64,000 nt of DNA from JBBRRP01 sp964609655 (GTDB taxonomy: Bacteria; Myxococcota_A; Polyangia; Polyangiales; Polyangiaceae), in NCBI GenBank assembly GCA_964609655.1, contig CAZSUA010000004.1, positions 1 to 64,000 of the forward strand, in the 5' to 3' direction. The translations under genes and the position numbers were made by a program. Below the pieces are notes generated by a model that was not told the DNA's origin, searched no databases, and worked only from the letters and a program-made list of their open reading frames with translations. This document shows positions 35,676 through 42,662 of the stretch, piece after piece. Each line of letters starts with the position of its first letter. The stretch's first letter is position 1.

Positions 35676-36955
35676 TCAAAAGAGCTGCCGGTTATTGAGG
35701 TCGCTCTCGTATCTTTGACATCTCGCCAGGGCGCCAGCCTTGTCCGCAATCTGTTGCCGGTGCCCTCGTTCCTTCCCGGCACTGCCTTGCTTTGAGTTGA
35801 TGCTGCCCAGCAGTGCGTAGTCGCAACGCTTATCCACATATTCCTTTCTGAGACTGAGCTCGCGCGCAAAGCAATGAATCTTTCTGTATAGCTCGAAGAG
35901 GCCGTCGGATTCCAGGCAAGCAGGACAATTCATGGGCATCCCTCCTGGGTTATACTTGCCCCATATGCTTGCGCACTCCTCCGGTGAACTCGCCACTGGA
36001 TTATCAGCTGATGTTAGAAGGCCTGCGCCTACCGCGCCCACTCCAATTCGGACAGCGGAAGGTGCCCTGATAGCCGCTTCTGCCGCCAATCGTGCCGCGT
36101 GTCCTGGGCCCACCGCGCTTGGACTCGGGGCAAATCCGTGTAAGATCGGCTGATCAGCGGGCTTATCACGTGGGGCCGGCTCAACGTCCTTCGGTGGGCC
36201 CTTCAGCGGGTCATCCTTGAAGCACACATCCCCGGGTCTGCAGTCAACAGGGGGACAATTACCACACGCTGGATCGCAGATTTCCAAGCCCATCGGATCC
36301 AAACCATTGGCCGGACTCCCCGTCGCGTACGCATACGCGTTCACTGCTGGAACCGGATCCCGCCCCACAAACCTACCCAACTCCGCGTCCATGTACCGGG
36401 CCCTGAAGTACGTAAACGCTGTTTCGGCATGATGATAACGCCCAGTGAACCCGACCTGGTTCCCTACAGCACTCGCGGTTAACGTCGCACCCCCGGGGGA
36501 CACCACACGTCGTTTACCGTACGGTGTGTAGCCGTACCGCTCTGCCATTTGCCCAGCTTGATTCGTCACGGCCATCACGGAGTAAAGTCGATTCTGATGG
36601 TAATACAGGGTGCCGGTTGAGGCCAGTTGCGCCAAGGGCTCGTCGATATACGTGCCGTAGACGTAACGACGCTGGAGGGCGCCGCTCTGATATTCCGCGA
36701 TGACTTGGTCGCCATCGTGGATGAACCGCGTGGTCGTGCCGCTGGTTGTTTTGCTGACGCGTCGTCCCAGGGCGTCGTATTTGTAAGTGCCTGCGGCGAG
36801 GCCGGAAGCGGTGCCGGCGCTGGTGAGGCGGTTCTCGAAGTCCCAGGTCAGTGTTTGGCTGGCGCTGGTCGTCGCCAGGTTTCCCTTGGCGTCGTGGGTT
36901 AACGCAACGGTTGGGGTGCCCGTTTTGGTGAGACTTCCCCGAGTTTTATCGACAA
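35676..36955 (-). CDS. Displaced RHS tip 1 with unique C-terminal domain
   Basis: This segment encodes the end of an RHS/YD-repeat protein without its own head. Core motifs include TWDFENRLTSAG, YDALGRRVSKTTSG, FIHDGDQVIAEYQSGALQRR, YRARYMDAELGRFVGRDPVP-like text and the DPMGLE border. A unique C-terminal domain of about 200 residues follows, with several Cys and ending KERGHRQQIADKAGALARCQ. The frame is open to 37055, but RHS homology begins only after the preceding immunity stop (36956), so no proper start exists. It fits an orphan RHS tip that can recombine into a full-length gene. The toxic activity is unassigned. Confidence 0.6.
36339..36895 (-). repeat. Exact 557-bp RHS core repeat, copy 1
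   Basis: Identical base for base to 37978-38534. It encodes the conserved RHS core from KGNLATTSASQTLTWDF to RDPVPAVN. This is the recombination platform between the two tips. Confidence 0.9.
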
Positions 36956-37297
36956 CTATACCACGAGACCGCTCTTCCATCCATCGAGGTATTGCAACAA
37001 GGCATGCTCCGCAGCCTCGATCCCAGCGAAACTGGTTGGTTCCGCATAGGGGCATTCCATGCCTTCAAATTCCTTCAGGATTGCTTCATCACTTGGAGCG
37101 TGGCGTGGTTCGCCATTCTCCTGCGGAAACGTTGACTGCAACCGAAAGAACTCAATTCGCCAAATCCGAACCCGATAGACCAGTTCGCCTTGTCTTTGGA
37201 GCAGCTCAACCCTCAAAACGATATCGTCGTCCTCCAGGTTAATCTGCACCTCAAGAGTCCTAACGACGAGCCACACCACTATACCGCTGGACGTCAT
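36956..37297 (-). CDS. Candidate immunity protein for RHS tip 2
   Basis: This 113-residue protein begins at ATG 37297, two bases after the RHS tip 2 stop, with CGAGG just before it. The N-terminal half is beta-rich (VVWLVVRTLEVQINLEDDDI, VYRVRIWRIEFFRLQS) and the C-terminal half helical (AAEHALLQYLDGW). It has no signal peptide and is not similar to the immunity candidate of tip 1, as expected when toxin and immunity pairs vary together. Family not recognised. Confidence 0.6.
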   Translation of the reverse strand: MTSSGIVVWLVVRTLEVQINLEDDDIVLRVELLQRQGELVYRVRIWRIEFFRLQSTFPQENGEPRHAPSDEAILKEFEGMECPYAEPTSFAGIEAAEHALLQYLDGWKSGLVV

Positions 37298-37299
37298 TG

Positions 37300-38547
37300 T
37301 TACCTCGAGCACCTACAGCTACAATGACGTTTATACGCTCCGGCTCCGGATGGCACCTGTCCGTTTGCATCTCTCTGCGCTGCCAGACAAGCAAGGTACT
37401 CTGAACCGCCAGTGCCGGAACCCGTAACGCGAATACCAAGTGCGTCAACATTACAAGTCGCGGTGCAGCGCCATAACCGTGATACGGGGAAGGGTACCGG
37501 CATGGGGTCTACACGATCTCCCCCGTAAGGCTGCCGCGTTTCCCAGACGAGCGTTGAGGGCACGCATCCCAGCATGCAACCCTCGTAACAAAGCACGTTC
37601 CACCAAGGGCAAGTCACGGAGCAAGCGCGGCGGCAGTCTGAGATTGTTCTCCACACAGACGCCCCGAGCATCGACCTGTCATCAACGGAAGGTGGCGCCC
37701 CATGAACTTCCCCTGGCCTTGGAGCTTCCCATCCCGGCCATTCGCCACGTTTCGCGGCATCGGCGATCGCGCCGGCAATCGATCCAGAGGCGGGGCCCGG
37801 GGGAGGTAGCTCCGACTTCGCGGGCCTAACGAATGGTGCGGGATCAGGAAAATCATCGAATAGTCCGTCGCTTGGACCAGATTCCGGAGCTGGCTCACCA
37901 AACTTGGTAGGAGGGCAGTCCTCCATCCCCATCGGATCGACGCGACCGCCAGGGTTCCCCGTCGCGTACGCGTACAAGTTCACTGCTGGAACCGGATCCC
38001 GCCCCACAAACCTACCCAACTCCGCGTCCATGTACCGGGCCCTGAAGTACGTAAACGCTGTTTCGGCATGATGATAACGCCCAGTGAACCCGACCTGGTT
38101 CCCTACAGCACTCGCGGTTAACGTCGCACCCCCGGGGGACACCACACGTCGTTTACCGTACGGTGTGTAGCCGTACCGCTCTGCCATTTGCCCAGCTTGA
38201 TTCGTCACGGCCATCACGGAGTAAAGTCGATTCTGATGGTAATACAGGGTGCCGGTTGAGGCCAGTTGCGCCAAGGGCTCGTCGATATACGTGCCGTAGA
38301 CGTAACGACGCTGGAGGGCGCCGCTCTGATATTCCGCGATGACTTGGTCGCCATCGTGGATGAACCGCGTGGTCGTGCCGCTGGTTGTTTTGCTGACGCG
38401 TCGTCCCAGGGCGTCGTATTTGTAAGTGCCTGCGGCGAGGCCGGAAGCGGTGCCGGCGCTGGTGAGGCGGTTCTCGAAGTCCCAGGTCAGTGTTTGGCTG
38501 GCGCTGGTCGTCGCCAGGTTTCCCTTGGCGTCGTAGCTCCACGTTCC
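37300..38547 (-). CDS. RHS tip 2 with Cys-rich C-terminal domain
   Basis: The open frame runs from a TAG at 38548-38550 to its stop at 37300 (415 codons), beginning GTWSYDAKGNLATTSA. The first part is the shared RHS core ending at DPMGMED. A distinct C-terminal domain of about 195 residues follows, containing CRRACSVTCPWWN, CYEGCMLGC, WRCTATCNV and a final RHCSCRCSR. The Cys/His-rich end with Arg-His-Cys recalls some RHS and CdiA C-terminal toxins, but I cannot name it. No proper start exists inside; it must be read by frameshift or recombination from the head upstream. Confidence 0.6.
   Translation of the reverse strand, partial: GTWSYDAKGNLATTSASQTLTWDFENRLTSAGTASGLAAGTYKYDALGRRVSKTTSGTTTRFIHDGDQVIAEYQSGALQRRYVYGTYIDEPLAQLASTGTLYYHQNRLYSVMAVTNQAGQMAERYGYTPYGKRRVVSPGGATLTASAVGNQVGFTGRYHHAETAFTYFRARYMDAELGRFVGRDPVPAVNLYAYATGNPGGRVDPMGMEDCPPTKFGEPAPESGPSDGLFDDFPDPAPFVRPAKSELPPPGPASGSIAGAIADAAKRGEWPGWEAPRPGEVHGAPPSVDDRSMLGASVWRTISDCRRACSVTCPWWNVLCYEGCMLGCVPSTLVWETRQPYGGDRVDPMPVPFPVSRLWRCTATCNVDALGIRVTGSGTGGSEYLACLAAQRDANGQVPSGAGAYKRHCSCRCSR
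37978..38534 (-). repeat. Exact 557-bp RHS core repeat, copy 2
   Basis: Identical to 36339-36895. The repeat ends at 38534, exactly where the upstream sequence switches to the head fragment. Confidence 0.9.
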
Positions 38548-38860
38548 CTAAAGCTCTCACCGTCGGAACGAGCGACGAGACCGCCTGAATCGATGCCAAC
38601 CCCGGCCGCGGCGACTGCACCTGAAACGCACGCCCCGGAACCACCTGCGACAAGTACGCCTGTGTATCTCTTTCGTACGCATGTATTGAGAATGCAGCGG
38701 CGCGCATCGCACCGCGAGGAAGAGGCTCGAAATGCGCTACATTTCTGGCGTTTTCTTCGGGAACCCGCCCAATTCCTTGAGGCTTAATCCACAGGAACAA
38801 CGCGCTGCCAAGCGACAATATAACGCCGAGCCCAATCGCAACCCTCACCTGCTTCAGCAT
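38535..38860 (-). pseudogene. Head fragment of RHS-type exported protein, out of frame
   Basis: Starting at ATG 38860, about 107 codons encode MLKQVRVAIGLGVILSLGSA, a TM or signal anchor, and a soluble part ending TVRALGNVE. At 38534 the sequence joins the RHS core repeat. The head frame is one base out from the RHS frame (38860 to 37300 is 1561 nt), so it then reads nonsense to a stop at 38153. The usual YD-repeat barrel is absent. It is either a deletion derivative or a collapsed assembly. Confidence 0.55.
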
Positions 38861-39052
38861 ACTACGGCTGTTTGCCACAAGGAGAGACAACGCTCAACCC
38901 TAAAAGTGAGCGAACAGAATGAATCTGCAGCCCAACGGTACGTCACAGGTACTCGGTTGCATCGTCACAGATTTCGCATGTGTGTTTGTTGACCCTCGGG
39001 AGTCAAAGTGTTCAACCCGCGCCAGCGTCGTCACGCGAAAAGCACACGCGTG

Positions 39053-40159
39053 TCAAAGAGCAGCTCGCGCTAACTGGCGTGCAGCCGCCAGACTGATCCG
39101 CCCCTGGCTCATCCAGTTTTCAAGATCGGGCTCAGCTGCGAGGCCGGCCTTAACCCGCAAGTAACCGGGCAAGTAGATCTGTTCGCGACCCCAACCTCCA
39201 CCACGAAACACGCGACACGCGACCTCGATCGCACTTGGCAGTTCGAGGCCCAAATCAGCCAATTTTCTCACAACTTCGACCCAGTCCGCGCCCGCACGCA
39301 AGGCCACGACGGCGAGGTCTCGAGCTGCAATTTGACGTTTGCGCTGCGCATCCAGAAAGCCTGCCCTTTCCTCCAGGAGCAGTGCTCGACCCTCTTCGTC
39401 CTCGAAGCCTCCTGCCGTTCCGACGAGGAAGAGCGGGTTGCCGTTCTGTTGTGCTCGGGTGCGGGGTTCAGCATGCCCTGAAATTTCATGCACCACGACG
39501 CGTTGTGCTTCGTGAAGCGTCAGATTAACTCCTGAGCGTACGCCGATCACCCCGGTGCCCACCGCGGCCAAGCTCGCCAATTCCCGATCGAAGCTCAATC
39601 GAAAGGGTAATTTACGCCTGCCGATCTCGGCTTGTAGCAATGAGCCGAGGCTGTCTGGATCTCGAAGATCATCGCTCAGGTGCAAGCGTCTGGGGGCTTC
39701 GCCACGCCGGTCGTCAATCAACTCGTCACGCCTGTCGTCGGTCAATTCGTCAAGCTCCACCCAAGTCTTCGCCACGCCGAGTGCCGCTTGCTCAAGCGCT
39801 CTATCGTCGGACCGATATCGCTGCTCAGCCAAACCCGCAAAACTCGGAGTGCCCACGGCTTCTGCCAGCTCAGCCTCCAGCAAAAGCTCCCCGGCTCGTG
39901 CTTGCTGCAACGTTAGCCAAGTTTCGGCGGATGGCGGCCTAATCGCGAGGGCTTTTAGCGCGGATTTCAGCCCGCTCGGCAGAGCCGTGCGCGTTGGATA
40001 CAGAAAACGCGGGGACCGAACATGGCCGGAACGCCACTCGGTTAACAGCGCCTCACATTCGGAGCGAAAATTGTTGGGGGTCACTCTGCCGAGCAGCGCA
40101 ATCGAGCCCTCAGCCATGAGTAAGAAGCGCCCGACCTGGTGGGCTTCCGCACCCGGCAT
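39053..40159 (-). CDS. DUF1704 / MATCAP-like metallopeptidase family protein
   Basis: This 368-residue protein carries VVVHEISGHAEPRTRAQQ, a His-Glu-x-x-x-His zinc-type motif, followed by FEDEEGRALLLEERAGFL with the third ligand Glu. This is the pattern of DUF1704, related to eukaryotic tyrosine carboxypeptidases (KIAA0895/MATCAP). Bacterial substrates are unknown. Its ATG lies one base after the phoH stop (TAGGATG), so translation is coupled. A short repeat encodes DELTDDRRDELIDDRRGEA. It ends the conserved block bordering the RHS locus. Confidence 0.75.
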   Translation of the reverse strand: MPGAEAHQVGRFLLMAEGSIALLGRVTPNNFRSECEALLTEWRSGHVRSPRFLYPTRTALPSGLKSALKALAIRPPSAETWLTLQQARAGELLLEAELAEAVGTPSFAGLAEQRYRSDDRALEQAALGVAKTWVELDELTDDRRDELIDDRRGEAPRRLHLSDDLRDPDSLGSLLQAEIGRRKLPFRLSFDRELASLAAVGTGVIGVRSGVNLTLHEAQRVVVHEISGHAEPRTRAQQNGNPLFLVGTAGGFEDEEGRALLLEERAGFLDAQRKRQIAARDLAVVALRAGADWVEVVRKLADLGLELPSAIEVACRVFRGGGWGREQIYLPGYLRVKAGLAAEPDLENWMSQGRISLAAARQLARAAL

Positions 40160-40160
40160 C

Positions 40161-41480
40161 CTAGAGTTTGTTCGCCGCCAAATTGGCGAGCTCGCTGCGT
40201 TCCCCGCGGCTCAACATGATGTGCCCCACGAGATTCTCACCGCGCAAGCGATCAGCGGCAACGGTGAGGCCATTGGTGGCGCTATCCACGTAAGGGTTGT
40301 CGATTTGATACGGGTCACCGGTGAGCACTATTTTGGTGCCTTCGCCGCAACGGGTCACGATCGTCTTGACCTCGTGCGGGGTAAGATTCTGGGCCTCATC
40401 GACAATCACGTACTGCGCCGGCAATGATCGACCTCGGATATAAGTCAACGGCTCAACTTGGACTTGGCCGCCCGCGAACAAGTCGTCGATGCCCTTGAGT
40501 CCGCGCCGCCGAGCACCTCCCGCTACCAACAGAAAATCCAGATTGTCGTAGATAGGCTGCATCCAAGGATTGAGCTTTTCTTCAACCGCACCCGGCAAAT
40601 ACCCCAGATCTCGCCCCAATGGCATGATCGGCCGACTCACTAAGAGCCGCGTATACACGCCATCTTCGAGTGTGCGCTTCAAGCCAGCAGCGAGCGCTAA
40701 CAGTGTCTTCCCGGTGCCCGCTTTACCCACCAAGGTGACGAGCCGTACCGAATCATCCATCAGAAGATCGAGCGCATATGTCTGCTCTTTATTGCGCGGG
40801 CGAACCCCCATGATCCCCTCTTTGGGCACCTGCAGCGCGCGCACGCGTTTCTCAGCGACGTTGTAGCGTCCGAGCGCCGTGCGTTGTTTCGGCGAATCAT
40901 CGCGCAGCAGCACCGACAGATTCGAATACAGCTGATCCTTCCCGCTCGGTTCGAGGCCCCCGTGTGCAAAGAAAGAATCCATCTCGTCGCTCGTGATCGG
41001 GAGCTCGACAATACCCGTATCGAGGTGTTCGATGTCGACGGCTTGATTTTCGTAAACTTCCGTCACGAGCCCAAACGCGTCGGCACGGATACGTAGGTTC
41101 ACATCCAACGTCACAAAGATCGTAGGCTGCTCGGGCGACTGGTCCCGAAGCTCGATCGCAGCCTGCAAAATGGCGTGATCCCCAGAGCTAGGGCGGAGCG
41201 CCATAGCAAGCTCCGGGCGCCGTGCCGGAACGTAGACGCGCAAGGTGCCGCCCTGATCGCCGATAGACACTCCCTGAGCGAGCGAGCCACGCCCACGCTG
41301 CGCGTCGATCACTCGCGAAACAGCACGCGCATTCCGGCCCCGCTCATTCGAGTCCCGTTTGAAGGTGTCGATTTCTTCGATCACATAAATCGGGATAATT
41401 AGGTCATTGTCCTCGAACTTAAAGATCGCGTTGGGATCGTGTAAAAGAACGTTGGTGTCGAGGATGAAGGTTTTCTTCAT
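40161..41480 (-). CDS. PhoH-family ATPase with N-terminal PIN domain
   Basis: This 439-residue protein joins a PIN nuclease domain (KKTFILDTNVLLHDPNAIFK with the first acidic residues, then IPIYVIEEID and FVTLDVNLRIRA) to a PhoH ATPase with Walker A VGKAGTGKTLLALAAG at about residue 250 and Walker B YVIVDEAQNLTPHE. This PIN-PhoH architecture (YlaK/PhoH2-like) is thought to act as an RNA helicase/nuclease. Its stop is one base before the DUF1704 start. Orthologues are widespread, but the exact RNA target is unknown. Confidence 0.85.
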   Translation of the reverse strand: MKKTFILDTNVLLHDPNAIFKFEDNDLIIPIYVIEEIDTFKRDSNERGRNARAVSRVIDAQRGRGSLAQGVSIGDQGGTLRVYVPARRPELAMALRPSSGDHAILQAAIELRDQSPEQPTIFVTLDVNLRIRADAFGLVTEVYENQAVDIEHLDTGIVELPITSDEMDSFFAHGGLEPSGKDQLYSNLSVLLRDDSPKQRTALGRYNVAEKRVRALQVPKEGIMGVRPRNKEQTYALDLLMDDSVRLVTLVGKAGTGKTLLALAAGLKRTLEDGVYTRLLVSRPIMPLGRDLGYLPGAVEEKLNPWMQPIYDNLDFLLVAGGARRRGLKGIDDLFAGGQVQVEPLTYIRGRSLPAQYVIVDEAQNLTPHEVKTIVTRCGEGTKIVLTGDPYQIDNPYVDSATNGLTVAADRLRGENLVGHIMLSRGERSELANLAANKL

Positions 41481-41602
41481 AGCTTGATTTCCGCGCTACC
41501 CAAGAGTTGTGGGCTCGTGCCAAAACAAATATCGACGCCCCGAGGGCCGCCTTCCGAACGGAAATGCTTGACCCAGAGCTGTAACGGAGATTGGCTTCGC
41601 GG

Positions 41603-42640
41603 ATGCGGCGACAGCTTTCGAAGGATCTCCAAGCTCTTCTCACGGGCCTTTTATTCGTATGCGGTCTCGGGTGCACCGGCCCAATGGTTCGACTGAATTC
41701 AACAGGGCCAACCTCACAGGTAACCCGAGTTCCGGAAGCCACGCAAGCCAACGCGAAGCCTGGAGGAACCCTAGCCCCGAAACAGCCAGCCCAAGGCGCC
41801 CCCCGTGCAGTGCCCGTTCAGACGCTCGAGCTCGTGGCGCCCGAACTTCCAACATTTGAGCAGGAGATGAGGTGCGACAAGGTGGTGTGCTCGCTTTCAA
41901 GCGTCGTCCCCATGCGCGAGTTCACTCAGACTAAGCTCGCCAGCCAAGCGCCCAATGCTGCGCTCTGGGTCTATCAGATCGCCGAAGGCTCCACCGTGGT
42001 GTTTCCTGAAAACGAGGCTGTCGAGTTGTACGCGCTCGTCGTCAAGGGCAGCTTGGCTGCCTCCTCGGCCCAAGCTCAGACCGCCAATCTGGAACTCTGG
42101 CATTTAGTCCAAGCCGAAGGTGCTGGCCTCAGCTTGAGCGCCGTTACGAACTCGACGCTGGTGATCGCGGTTGTTTCAAAGCAGGGCCCGCTGCTTCAAG
42201 CTATCGCGGAGTCCAATCGGCTTCGAGCCAAAAGCACGGTGAAGGCGGGCATGCGTGTGCTTGAGCTGACACGAGTCCCCCGAATCACTTGGGGAAACAA
42301 CAGATTCTCGGCGCGATTGGCTTTCGGTGGTGAATCAACACTCCCAAGCATTGCGAGCTTTGGGCTACTCTCTGCCGATGCGCTTGGAGCTATCCCAAAG
42401 AACGTCCATCAAACGGAATGGGAGCACCTCGTGGTCCTGTCCGGAGATGGTGTGATGAGCATGGGGGCCAAGCTGTATCCAGTGAAAGCAGGCAGCATCA
42501 TCCAGATCGAACCGGGCTTGACGCACGATTTTACACCCTCCGGGAAAGCTCCGCTTTTTGCGGTTCAACTCTTTGCGATCAAAGGCCCTGAGCTTCGCTA
42601 TCTGGAGTTGTCCCGCCTCGGGAACAGTGGGAAAAACTAG
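41603..42640 (+). CDS. Cupin-domain lipoprotein
   Basis: This 345-residue protein has a lipoprotein signal (LQALLTGLLFVCGLGC) and probably two cupin folds. The clearer, C-terminal one shows TEWEHLVVLSGDGVMSMG and PGLTHDF, with a possible metal-binding Glu/His set. The first cupin-like region (about 80-190) has weaker motifs. Bicupin proteins bind small molecules or metals, and secreted ones are often oxalate- or sugar-linked. The role here is unknown. An in-frame TTG at 41591 is an alternative start. Confidence 0.7.
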   Translation: MRRQLSKDLQALLTGLLFVCGLGCTGPMVRLNSTGPTSQVTRVPEATQANAKPGGTLAPKQPAQGAPRAVPVQTLELVAPELPTFEQEMRCDKVVCSLSSVVPMREFTQTKLASQAPNAALWVYQIAEGSTVVFPENEAVELYALVVKGSLAASSAQAQTANLELWHLVQAEGAGLSLSAVTNSTLVIAVVSKQGPLLQAIAESNRLRAKSTVKAGMRVLELTRVPRITWGNNRFSARLAFGGESTLPSIASFGLLSADALGAIPKNVHQTEWEHLVVLSGDGVMSMGAKLYPVKAGSIIQIEPGLTHDFTPSGKAPLFAVQLFAIKGPELRYLELSRLGNSGKN

Positions 42641-42662
42641 CGGATCCCGCTAGGCTCTGCCC

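Noticed and set aside
36627..36902. Plus-strand frames inside the RHS repeats (also 38266-38787)
   Set aside because: Present in both repeat copies only because the DNA is identical; antisense to the RHS core.
38153..38534. Continuation of the head-fragment frame into the core repeat
   Set aside because: It reads the RHS core in the wrong frame and gives basic low-complexity text, so only 38535-38860 is kept.
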